Source of the DNA: Loigolactobacillus backii
Lineage (GTDB): Bacteria; Bacillota; Bacilli; Lactobacillales; Lactobacillaceae
NCBI RefSeq assembly: GCF_003946275.1
Contig: NZ_RHNQ01000004.1
Location: forward strand, 21,681 to 85,680
Direction of reading: 5' to 3'
Length of the DNA: 64,000 nt
This document shows positions 48,520 to 56,201 of the stretch, piece by piece. Numbering within the stretch: the first letter of the stretch is position 1; the number at the start of each line of letters is the position of its first letter. The notes beneath the pieces are model-generated. The model did not search any database and was not told the DNA's origin. It worked only from the letters and a program-made list of their open reading frames with translations. The position numbers and the translations under genes are program-made.

Positions 48520-49549
48520 ATGAAGAAACGCTGGTCTAAATGGCTAGTTTTAGTTGGTGTTTTAGTCCTTATCATTGGTTTGTTTTTACCGTTACCCTTT
48601 TATCTGGAGACGCCAGGAACAGCAGAGAACTTGAGTAATTTTGTTAGGGTTGACCACAAAAAAGATCAACGGGCCGGCAAATATATGCTAACAACAGTGG
48701 CCTTACAGCAAGCACGGCCAATAACGTATTTGTGGAGTAAGACTCAGCCGTTTTCAGAGACAATCAGCAAAGATGACCTGATGGGTAATGATAGCAGTGA
48801 AACGTTTAAAACTACAAACTTACGAAATGCAATCAGCAATTAACGATGCGATTCAGGTTGCCTATAAAAAGGCCGGGCGTAGTTACCAGCGGAAGTATCT
48901 GGGTATTTATGTGATGTCGTTGATGAAGCGATCACAGTTTAACGGAAAACTGGCGATTGGTGATACTGTAACAATGATTGACGGTCATCATTTCAAAAGT
49001 TCTACGGCATTTATTAATTACGTCAAGGATAAGCCAGTCGGTACAAAAGTAACTATCACTTATCAGCATAAAGGTCAGACCAAGAAAACGACGCAGAGTT
49101 TAATTCATTTACCAAATACAAAGCGATCCGGTTTGGGTATTACCCTAGTGGATCATTCAACGATTAAAACAAAAACACCGGTTAAGGTAACCGTTAGTGA
49201 TATCGGAGGTCCTTCTGCAGGGCTAATGTTCACAACGGCCATTTATGACCAGCTAACAGGTGGACACCTACGTAAAGGACGTAAAATAGCTGGAACAGGC
49301 ACGATGGCTTCCAATGGAGCCGTTGGACCAATCGGTGGGATCGATAAAAAGGTTGTGGCTGCCAATCATGAAGGAGCAACAATTTTCTTTGCACCAGATA
49401 TTCCGGCTACGGCCGCGATGAAGAAAGCTGATCCAGGCTATCAAAATAACTATCAGGTTGCTAAAAAGGCGGCTAAAAAGATTCATAGTCATATGAAGAT
49501 TGTGCCAGTTAAGAATTTTACTGACGCAGTAAATTATTTGGCCAAATAA
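48520..49549 (+). pseudogene. ylbL: YlbL/SepM-type PDZ-Lon protease gene split by a frameshift
   Basis: The locus encodes a membrane-anchored serine protease in two frames. The first frame (48520-48843, 107 codons) has an N-terminal transmembrane helix and LPLPFYLETPGTAENL, the normal start. It reads SETFK near 48800 and then goes out of phase to a TAA at 48841. The second frame (one base later) continues with KLQTYEMQSAINDAIQVAYK, a PDZ domain and the Lon-type protease domain with catalytic Ser (SDIGGPSAGLMF) and Lys (VGPIGGIDKKV) to 49549. The junction lies in ACGTTTAAAACT at 48802-48813. Joining the frames there by removing one base gives a normal ~342-residue protein. It is either a recent mutation, a sequencing error, or (less likely) programmed frameshifting. 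Confidence 0.88.
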
Positions 49550-49561
49550 TAATTAATAAGC

Positions 49562-49630
49562 GCCAACTGATACTGAATGGTTACTAATTTTAAAGTTAGT
49601 AACTTTTCAAAAGTATTGGTTGGCTTTTTT
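49562..49630 (+). terminator. Terminator after the ylbL-like locus
   Basis: An outer GCCAAC/GTTGGC stem ending in a T run, and an inner GTTACTAA/TTAGTAAC stem (49580-49587 with 49596-49603) followed by T4. Confidence 0.75.
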
Positions 49631-49668
49631 TGCGGATTTTATTAATGTGGCGAAAGGAGGAATGAGGA

Positions 49669-50373
49669 ATGTCTACTGATTGGTTGAGCCTGATTAAACG
49701 TTATTGGTATTGCGGTGTGATTGGTCTGTTGCTTGTAATTATAGGTATCGTTGGTTATCAGGCGATGTTTCAACGGCCAGTTACTAAAAATGAAGCTGTT
49801 TTTTCAAACTCAAGTGTTATTCAAAATAGCTCGACCAGTGCACAATATCAGAACACAGCGACTGAGGCACAACAAACTGGTCAAACGGTACAAAAAGGTT
49901 TCGTTGATGTTAAAGGAGCAGTAAAAAAACCAGGCATTTATGTGGTGACTGACAATACTCGTTTATTTGATGTTATTCGTAAGGCCGGGGGATTGGCCGA
50001 GGATGCCGATCAAAAACAGGTAAATCTTGCTCAACAGGTAAGTGATCAACAAATTATTTTTATCCCTAAAGTTGGAGAAGAGGTCCCAGCAGAATTAGGT
50101 CTGGCGGAACAGCAGCCAACACCGGCCGAAAGTGGCAGTATTATTGCAACAACTAGCTCGGCTGACGGGCAGCAAGCAACCGGTCAAACTAATTTGAATA
50201 CAGCAACGGCAGAGGAATTACAACAATTAACTGGAATTGGGCAGAAGAAGGCCGAATTAATTATTAATTTTCGTACTGAACAAGGTGGGTTTAAACAGAT
50301 TGAAGATTTAAAGAAGGTTTCGGGAATTGGTGAAAAGACCTTTGAAAGTTTAAAGGACAGCATTACAGTCTAA
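49669..50373 (+). CDS. comEA: Competence protein ComEA (DNA receptor)
   Basis: This is a 234-residue bitopic protein with one N-terminal membrane helix (~13-35), a Ser/Thr/Gln-rich linker, an SLBB domain (VDVKGAVKKPGIY, DVIRKAGGL) and two C-terminal helix-hairpin-helix motifs (LTGIGQKKAELI and VSGIGEKTFESL). It binds dsDNA outside the membrane and hands it to ComEC. AAAGGAGG is upstream of the ATG. It begins the comEA-comEB-comEC-holA stretch. Confidence 0.95.
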   Translation: MSTDWLSLIKRYWYCGVIGLLLVIIGIVGYQAMFQRPVTKNEAVFSNSSVIQNSSTSAQYQNTATEAQQTGQTVQKGFVDVKGAVKKPGIYVVTDNTRLFDVIRKAGGLAEDADQKQVNLAQQVSDQQIIFIPKVGEEVPAELGLAEQQPTPAESGSIIATTSSADGQQATGQTNLNTATAEELQQLTGIGQKKAELIINFRTEQGGFKQIEDLKKVSGIGEKTFESLKDSITV

Positions 50374-50394
50374 CTTTTTACCTGATTTAAAGTC

Positions 50395-50403
50395 TGTTAT
50401 ACT
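50395..50403 (+). promoter_or_regulatory. Possible extended -10 promoter of comEB
   Basis: TG-t-TATACT, 33 nt before the comEB ATG, in the 63-bp gap after comEA. No clear -35. Confidence 0.4.
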
Positions 50404-50436
50404 GATAGGCAAATGATTTAAGGAAGTTGAGGTATT

Positions 50437-50934
50437 ATGGAAAAAATAAAAACACAGCGTTTACCGTGGGATCAATACTTTATGCTCCAGGCTGTTTTAT
50501 TATCACTACGTAGTACCTGTCCAAGAGCGACTGTTGGGGCGGCGATAGTTCGTGATCAGCGTGTAATTGCCGGAGGGTATAATGGTTCCGTTTCTGGGGA
50601 TGATCATTGTATTGATGTTGGTTGTTACTTAGTTGACGGCCATTGTTTACGGACGATTCATGCTGAGATGAACGCCATTTTGCAATGCGCTAAATTCGGA
50701 GTTGCAACGACTGGTGCGGAGATTTATGTGACTCATTTTCCTTGTTTGCAGTGTACGAAAATGTTAATTCAGGCCGGTATTAAAACAATTCATTATTTGA
50801 AAGATTACCGCGATGATGATTATGCGTTAAAATTGATTAAAAAGTCAGGAGTTACGTTGGATCAAGTTAAATTAAATCCAGATTACTTTAACCAATTTAA
50901 CCTAAAAGATTTATTTAATCTGAATTTAGAGTAG
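50437..50934 (+). CDS. comEB: ComEB, deoxycytidylate deaminase family
   Basis: This is a 165-residue zinc deaminase with HAEMNAIL (zinc His and catalytic Glu) and PCLQCTKML (two zinc Cys) intact, plus an N-terminal extra Cys/His region (SGDDHCIDVGCYLVDGHC) as in dCMP deaminases. It probably converts dCMP to dUMP for dTTP synthesis; its presence in competence operons is by linkage rather than a proven role in uptake. Confidence 0.94.
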   Translation: MEKIKTQRLPWDQYFMLQAVLLSLRSTCPRATVGAAIVRDQRVIAGGYNGSVSGDDHCIDVGCYLVDGHCLRTIHAEMNAILQCAKFGVATTGAEIYVTHFPCLQCTKMLIQAGIKTIHYLKDYRDDDYALKLIKKSGVTLDQVKLNPDYFNQFNLKDLFNLNLE

Positions 50935-50946
50935 TTATTCAACGCG

Positions 50947-53172
50947 ATGAAAGATAGAGTGATTTTTGTCGCGTTAATTGTTGTAGCCCTTAGCTTTGTT
51001 GTTTTTATTGGTAATCTGATGAGTTGGTTATTTCTGGTTGTTGCTATTGTGAGGTTGATCTGGACACGACAACCTAAATTAATCTTAGGTACAGTTATAG
51101 TTTGTTGTTTTGTAGGTTCATTTTTGGGGGTCGAAAAACAACGACCAGTAAAAAGGCCGATAAATTATCAACGAATATTAGTTTGGCCAGATGCCTTCAA
51201 GCTAAACGGTGATTCACTTCAATTTGAAGGAAAATTAGCCGATAAGACACGTGTTTTAGCCGTTTATTATTTACAGACAAAAGCGGAACAGGCCTATTTT
51301 CAACACCTGACACACCCAGTTATTTTACAAGTTAGTGGGACCTGTAGTCGTCCTGAACACGCAACTAATCAAAATGAATTTGATTATGCAACTTACTTAA
51401 AGCAACAACGCCGCATTAATTACATTGTACAGATTGAACAAATTAGGCAAATTGAGGCCCAAAAGTGGTCGCTAGTTGGTTGGTTACATCATGCTCGCCA
51501 AGTGCTGAGTTGTCGAGCTGATCATTACCCACCGTTACTTAGGCAGTATTTCAAATGTTTAGTTTTGGGTATTCAAACTAATTCATTTCAGGATACTGCA
51601 CAACAATTTAAGCGTTTAGGATTGATTCATTTGTTTAGTCTATCCGGCCTACACGTTTTTTACTTTGTTGGACTATTTTCCCAATTGTTATTGCGATTAC
51701 ATTTAACGAAAGAAACTCGTGATTGGTTGTTGTTACTGCTATTGCCAGCCTACGTTATTTTTGCGGGTTCCAGCGTTAGTTTAATTCGTGCGGTTAGCTT
51801 ATGCTGGTTACGTGTTTTAAATCGGCGTTTTAGTTTTCAAATCTCGGCGTTAGATTGTTTTGGTTGGGTTTTATTATTTAATTTTGCAGTTCAACCGTAC
51901 GTTCTCTTGGGACTTGGCGGTCAATTATCTTATTTATTATCATTTTTATTATTATTTTTACGAGATAAAAATGCTGTTTTTAAAACGTTATGGTTAAATC
52001 TGTTTAGCTTGCCAATTTTACTACATCACGTTTATGAATGGCACTATTTACTGGTTTTACTTAATTTATTGGTAATGCCGTTATTTTCTTACGCCGTTTT
52101 ACCGTTAACGCTAATTGGGGCAGGGTGTTTTTCATTTCTACCAGGGTTCAGTTGGTTAATTAATTGGGGATTAGCCGCTTTTCAAACGAGTCTTCTTTAC
52201 TTGGCAAGGCCGCAATGGATGATCGTTTTTGGTCGTTTGACTGGAACAATAACCCTGATCCTACTTATTTTGACCGCAATCATGTTAACTGTATCTAAAA
52301 AATATCGTATTTCAATGGGACTTTTTTTAGGTAGTATCTATTTGACCATCTTTTTACTAATTCATTATCCATTAGTCGACCGGGTTATCTTTTTTGATAT
52401 TGGTCAAGGTGATAGTATTTTAATCGAAAGTCGGCTACATAAACGGATAACATTAATTGATACAGGAGGACGATTAACGTTTAATCAAGCTGAGTGGCGT
52501 AAGCAGAAGCGAAGCGCCCGGGCAGAGCGAGTAACAATCAATTACTTGAAAAGTCGGGGAATAAAAAGAATTGATCGAATTTGTCTCAGTCATCAAGATG
52601 CTGATCATATTGGTGATTTGGCCGTTTTATTAGAAGAAATGACCGTTAAAGAAGTTGCTTTTCCAGCTGGAATGGAGAATAATCCCCAGTTTCGGCATCG
52701 AATCTGGCCTTACCGACAACAAATTAGGTGGCGTCCACTACAGACAGGAGCAAAAATCCAAGTAACACCGCAGGAAGAGTTACAGGTATTACACCCTGAG
52801 AGGCCAGGCCTGGGGACTAATGAAGACTCCTTAGTTCTCTATGGTCAAATTGGGGGTAAGACGTGGTTGTTTACAGGAGATCTGGATGCGGCCAATGAAG
52901 TTACTCTTTGTGAGCGGCAACGGTTAAAGGCGGATTTTTTAAAGGCCGGCCATCACGGCAGTCGAACTGCTTCAGCACAAACATTTTTAGAAACCGTTCA
53001 ACCGGAGCGTATTTTGATCTCTTCTGGTCGGAATAATCGATATGGTCATCCCCATTCAGATGTCATTCAACGCTATCAGGATTTACAGATACCATTTTAT
53101 AATACGGCCGAAAATGGAATGTTGCTCTGGTCATCAACTGACGGGTGGCAAACTTTTCGACACAAGGAGTAA
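50947..53172 (+). CDS. comEC: DNA internalization protein ComEC/Rec2
   Basis: The 741-residue polytopic membrane protein forms the ssDNA channel in transformation. Two or three N-terminal helices, an OB-like extracellular domain (DUF4131), then the competence domain with about seven to eight helices (LFSLSGLHVFYF with the conserved SGLH, GSSVSLIRAV). The C-terminal metallo-beta-lactamase domain has DIGQGDSILIES and SHQDADHIGDL, then TGDLD and GHHGSRTA. These metal motifs are complete. The start has little Shine-Dalgarno, so translation may depend on comEB. Confidence 0.94.
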   Translation: MKDRVIFVALIVVALSFVVFIGNLMSWLFLVVAIVRLIWTRQPKLILGTVIVCCFVGSFLGVEKQRPVKRPINYQRILVWPDAFKLNGDSLQFEGKLADKTRVLAVYYLQTKAEQAYFQHLTHPVILQVSGTCSRPEHATNQNEFDYATYLKQQRRINYIVQIEQIRQIEAQKWSLVGWLHHARQVLSCRADHYPPLLRQYFKCLVLGIQTNSFQDTAQQFKRLGLIHLFSLSGLHVFYFVGLFSQLLLRLHLTKETRDWLLLLLLPAYVIFAGSSVSLIRAVSLCWLRVLNRRFSFQISALDCFGWVLLFNFAVQPYVLLGLGGQLSYLLSFLLLFLRDKNAVFKTLWLNLFSLPILLHHVYEWHYLLVLLNLLVMPLFSYAVLPLTLIGAGCFSFLPGFSWLINWGLAAFQTSLLYLARPQWMIVFGRLTGTITLILLILTAIMLTVSKKYRISMGLFLGSIYLTIFLLIHYPLVDRVIFFDIGQGDSILIESRLHKRITLIDTGGRLTFNQAEWRKQKRSARAERVTINYLKSRGIKRIDRICLSHQDADHIGDLAVLLEEMTVKEVAFPAGMENNPQFRHRIWPYRQQIRWRPLQTGAKIQVTPQEELQVLHPERPGLGTNEDSLVLYGQIGGKTWLFTGDLDAANEVTLCERQRLKADFLKAGHHGSRTASAQTFLETVQPERILISSGRNNRYGHPHSDVIQRYQDLQIPFYNTAENGMLLWSSTDGWQTFRHKE

Positions 53173-53176
53173 TGAT

Positions 53177-54208
53177 ATGGATGTAGCAGCGTTACAGAAA
53201 CAATTAAAACATGGAGAAATTGCCCCAGTCTATTTAGTTCAGGGTCAAGAAGCTTATTTAGTTGCACAAGTAAAAAAAGCCTTCCGCCAATTATTATCGG
53301 AGGAAGAGTTAACAATGAATTTTGGTGCTTATGATATGACGGTGACCCCTTTAGCAGTTGCGCTAAATGATGCTATGTCGGCGCCGTTTTTTGGTGAGCG
53401 GCGGGTAGTATTTGTTGAAAATAGTATTTTTTTGACTGCAGAAGCAAAAAAATCGAAGGTAGAACATGATGTTGCCAGTCTTTTAACTTACCTAGGAAAC
53501 CCACTTGATTCGACCCAGTTAGTTATTTTTGCGCCATACGCCAAATTAGATGAACGAAAAAAAGTAACCAAACAATTAAAGCGAGTTGCCCAGCAAGTTG
53601 ATGTTAAGCCATTGACTCAACAACGTGCGCAAAGTTATGTAACTGATTATTTAAAGCGCCAGCAGTTAACGATGGCACCACAAGCAATGGCATTGTTTTT
53701 ACAACGAACGGAGGCTAATTTATCGATTATGATGGATGAATTGCCTAAGTTGCGACTTTATGCGCTGGAAGATCATGAAATTTCACAAAAAGCAGTAGAT
53801 CAATTAGTCGCCCAGAGCCTAGAGCAAAATGTTTTTTTATTGGTAGATGCTGTGATGGCGCAAAATGTAGCCCAGGCCGTCCAGCTTTATAGCGATTTAT
53901 TATTGCAAAAAGAAGAACCACTCAAAATTAACGCCATTTTGTTAGGGCAATTTCGTTTATTACTACAAATTAAGATTTTACAAAAAAATGGTTATAGCCA
54001 AGGAAGTTTAGCCCAAGTTTTAAAAGTTCATCCGTACCGAGTAAAGTTAGCAATTGGTCAGGCGCGTCATTTTCAGCAGGAAGCATTACGCGCGGCCTAT
54101 TTAGGTCTAGTGGACATGGAATATAAAATGAAGTCAACGCAAGAAAAACCAGAATTACTTTTCCAATTATTTGTCATGCAGTTCGTTGATAAGGCCATTG
54201 TTAGTTGA
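53177..54208 (+). CDS. holA: DNA polymerase III delta subunit
   Basis: This is a 343-residue clamp-loader subunit that opens the beta clamp. The N-terminal VYLVQGQEAYLV, MSAPFFGERRVVFVEN and AAA+-like fold with the sensor-type ELPKLRLYA segment and the C-terminal collar (LLLQKEEPLKINAILLGQFRLL across two helices) match the family. An upstream ATG at 53042 lies inside comEC; AAGGAG at 53164-53169 selects ATG 53177, 4 bp after the comEC stop. Confidence 0.95.
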   Translation: MDVAALQKQLKHGEIAPVYLVQGQEAYLVAQVKKAFRQLLSEEELTMNFGAYDMTVTPLAVALNDAMSAPFFGERRVVFVENSIFLTAEAKKSKVEHDVASLLTYLGNPLDSTQLVIFAPYAKLDERKKVTKQLKRVAQQVDVKPLTQQRAQSYVTDYLKRQQLTMAPQAMALFLQRTEANLSIMMDELPKLRLYALEDHEISQKAVDQLVAQSLEQNVFLLVDAVMAQNVAQAVQLYSDLLLQKEEPLKINAILLGQFRLLLQIKILQKNGYSQGSLAQVLKVHPYRVKLAIGQARHFQQEALRAAYLGLVDMEYKMKSTQEKPELLFQLFVMQFVDKAIVS

Positions 54209-54237
54209 ATGTGCTTAGTTTTCAATATTGTGGAACG

Positions 54238-54279
54238 AAAAAAAGAGTGTTAAGGCATTTGCCTTAACACTCTTTTTTT
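54238..54279. terminator. Bidirectional terminator between holA and rpsT
   Basis: A perfect long stem (AAAAAAAGAGTGTTAAGGCA with its complement, two-base loop) with A run on one side and T run on the other, suiting both convergent genes. Confidence 0.92.
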
Positions 54280-54288
54280 GAAATAAAC

Positions 54289-54546
54289 TTATTTAGCCAA
54301 TAATTTGGATAAGCGTGATTTATCTCGGGCAGCTTTGTTTGCGTGAACAAGGCCTTTTGATTTGGCCATGTCGATTGAGCGAACAGCAGCGCGGTATAAT
54401 TCTTCTGAGTTATCAGCGCCACCAGCAGCTTGTGCTTTTTCAAATTGTTTAACAGTTGAACGCATTGCACTGATTTGTGAAACATTATGTGCATTGGCTT
54501 TTTCGTTATTACGAGCACGTTTGATTGCGGATTTTAAGTTAGGCAT
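54289..54546 (-). CDS. rpsT: 30S ribosomal protein S20
   Basis: The 85-residue basic protein binds 16S rRNA early in 30S assembly. [18 protein letters not shown] is the standard start, and [22 protein letters not shown] is the standard C-terminal block. GGAGGTG lies 6-7 nt before the ATG. A strong promoter is upstream, and it ends at the shared terminator with holA. Length is typical. Confidence 0.98.
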   Translation of the reverse strand: MPNLKSAIKRARNNEKANAHNVSQISAMRSTVKQFEKAQAAGGADNSEELYRAAVRSIDMAKSKGLVHANKAARDKSRLSKLLAK

Positions 54547-54606
54547 TGAATTTCACCTCCAAGTTAAGCAAATTAAATAAATTGCTATTTGTTTTCAACG
54601 TTGTTT

Positions 54607-54635
54607 ATTATACAGAAGACCTAGAAACATTGCAA
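54607..54635 (-). promoter_or_regulatory. Predicted promoter of rpsT
   Basis: On the minus strand TTGCAA (54635-54630), 17-nt spacer, perfect TATAAT (54612-54607). Leader of roughly 55 nt before the ATG. Confidence 0.65.
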
Positions 54636-54697
54636 TAAAAACTTGTAAAGCTATTTTTCTTGATAGTCTGTACGTCTGACTTATTATTAGATAGGTC

Positions 54698-54726
54698 TTG
54701 CAATTTATAAAAGAATCACGTAAAGT
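54698..54726 (+). promoter_or_regulatory. Predicted promoter of rpsO
   Basis: TTGCAA (54698-54703), 17-nt spacer, TAAAGT (54721-54726). Transcription would start near 54733, giving a leader of about 95 nt. Confidence 0.45.
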
Positions 54727-54736
54727 AATAGTTGTG

Positions 54737-54801
54737 CTTAAGCACGAACCTGTCACTTGGTTTAGCGAATCACCAACGTTTTACTCAGTCACAGGCACTT
54801 T
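54737..54801 (+). ncRNA. Possible structured S15 leader in the rpsO mRNA
   Basis: CTTAAG near 54737 and CCTGT (54749-54753) can pair with TTTAAG and ACAGG (54791-54795). A nested TTGGT/ACCAA hairpin lies at 54757-54776. S15 represses its own mRNA through leader structures in several bacteria. That this is such a site is inferred from position and folding. Confidence 0.45.
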
Positions 54802-54827
54802 AAGATAGTGGAAGGGTGTGAAATATT

Positions 54828-55097
54828 TTGGCAATTTCTAAAGAACGTAAAAATGAAGTCATTAAAGACTTTGCACGTCAAGATGGAGATACTGGTTCAA
54901 CTGAAGTACAAGTTGCAGTATTAACGGAAGAGATTAACCTTTTAAATGAACATATTCGTGTTCATAAGAAGGATTATCATTCATATCGTGGCTTAATGAA
55001 AAAAATTGGTCATCGTCGTAACTTACTTGCTTACTTACGCAAGACTGATATTAAACGTTACCGTGACCTTATTCAACGCTTAGGTTTACGTCGTTAA
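54828..55097 (+). CDS. rpsO: 30S ribosomal protein S15
   Basis: The 89-residue protein binds the three-way junction of 16S rRNA helices 20-22. [38 protein letters not shown] and [12 protein letters not shown] are the classic blocks, with the rRNA-binding His and Asp residues. It starts with TTG at 54828, after GGAAGGGTG, and ends before a terminator. Confidence 0.97.
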   Translation: MAISKERKNEVIKDFARQDGDTGSTEVQVAVLTEEINLLNEHIRVHKKDYHSYRGLMKKIGHRRNLLAYLRKTDIKRYRDLIQRLGLRR

Positions 55098-55104
55098 TAA
55101 CGTT

Positions 55105-55140
55105 AAAAGACATGATTCTTTTGAATCACGTCTTTTTTTT
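55105..55140 (+). terminator. Intrinsic terminator after rpsO
   Basis: AAAAGAC-A-TGATTC pairs with GAATCA-C-GTCTTTT, loop TTTT, followed by T run to 55140. Confidence 0.87.
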
Positions 55141-55190
55141 ACGGTCATTTTTTGGCTTTTTACAGTTATATGTTAAAGCCTATTTTTTTG

Positions 55191-55199
55191 TGGTATCAT
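55191..55199 (+). promoter_or_regulatory. Possible extended -10 promoter of dapA-rnjB
   Basis: TG-g-TATCAT, about 105 nt before the dapA start; -35 weak. The leader contains no recognisable lysine riboswitch. Confidence 0.35.
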
Positions 55200-55304
55200 A
55201 AAATAAAGCAGAAACCTTAATCAGTTAATTAGCCAATGTTTGTATTAGCTTTTATTTAAGGGTACGGATGAGTTTTTGAATGAATTTAATACAGGAGGGG
55301 CTTC

Positions 55305-56183
55305 ATGAGTTTCTTAAATAATGTTTCATTAGTCACAGCAATGGTGACACCCTTTGATGATTATGGCCAAGTCAGTTATGAACGCTTAGCAACGCTGATT
55401 GACCACCTATTGGCGACTGGTACGGAAACTATTTTAGTTGGTGGGACGACTGGCGAAGGTCCAACCTTATCAGCTTCAGAAAAACTTAATTTATTTGAAG
55501 AGACAGTTAAGTTAGTTGGTGGGCGTGTACCAATTATTGCGAATACTGGTTCCAACAATACGGCGCAAACCATTGAATTTACACAGCAAGTTGCTAAAAT
55601 TCAAGGTATTGCCGCTGCGTTAATCGTTGTACCTTATTACAATAAGCCAGATCAGCGTGGTATGTATGCACATTATAAACTGGTGAGCGAACAGGCTGGA
55701 TTACCAATTATAATTTATAATATACCTGGTCGGACCGGCGTGACAATGTTAGTTAAAACTGCCATTCAGTTATCTTTATTACCAAATATTATTGGAATAA
55801 AAGACTGCACAGGTGCAACTAATTTAGGGCAAATTGTCGAAGGTACAAAGGAAAATGATTTTGCTGTCTTCACAGGTGAAGATGAAGATGCTTTTGCTGC
55901 GAAAACAATTGGTGCGCAGGGGGTTATTTCTGTTAGCAGCCATTTATTTGGTCAACAGATTAAAAAAATGTATCAATTAATTGACGAGAATAAAGTGGCC
56001 GCGGCCGCGGAAATTATGCGGCAATTAACACCAAAGGGTAAACAACTTTTCGCACAACCGTCTCCAGGACCGGTGAAGGCCGCGTTAAAACAAATTGGTA
56101 TTCCGGTTGGTGGGGTTCGTTTACCGTTATTGATGCCAACAAAGGCAGAAACAGAGTTATTATTAAATATTCTTGATCTTTAA
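55305..56183 (+). CDS. dapA: 4-hydroxy-tetrahydrodipicolinate synthase
   Basis: The 292-residue TIM-barrel enzyme condenses pyruvate and aspartate semialdehyde, the first committed step to DAP and lysine. Schiff-base Lys166 is in IIGIKDCTGATNL, and catalytic Tyr138 is in IIIYNIPGRTG. GGTTGEGPTLS is the second family signature. ACAGGAGG precedes the ATG. The same pathway as dapF (19553-20533), but in a different transcription unit; rnjB follows by 18 bp. Confidence 0.96.
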   Translation: MSFLNNVSLVTAMVTPFDDYGQVSYERLATLIDHLLATGTETILVGGTTGEGPTLSASEKLNLFEETVKLVGGRVPIIANTGSNNTAQTIEFTQQVAKIQGIAAALIVVPYYNKPDQRGMYAHYKLVSEQAGLPIIIYNIPGRTGVTMLVKTAIQLSLLPNIIGIKDCTGATNLGQIVEGTKENDFAVFTGEDEDAFAAKTIGAQGVISVSSHLFGQQIKKMYQLIDENKVAAAAEIMRQLTPKGKQLFAQPSPGPVKAALKQIGIPVGGVRLPLLMPTKAETELLLNILDL

Positions 56184-56201
56184 GAAAAAGAGGTGAATTA
56201 A

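Noticed and set aside
48802..48810. TTTAAAA as a programmed -1 slippery site in the ylbL-like gene.
   Set aside because: The upstream frame reads TTT AAA ACT rather than T TTA AAA, and the shift needed is +1. No stimulatory structure was evident just downstream.
55200..55304. Possible lysine riboswitch or T-box before dapA.
   Set aside because: The leader is only about 100 nt and contains no T-box core, no lysine-riboswitch-like junction and no terminator.
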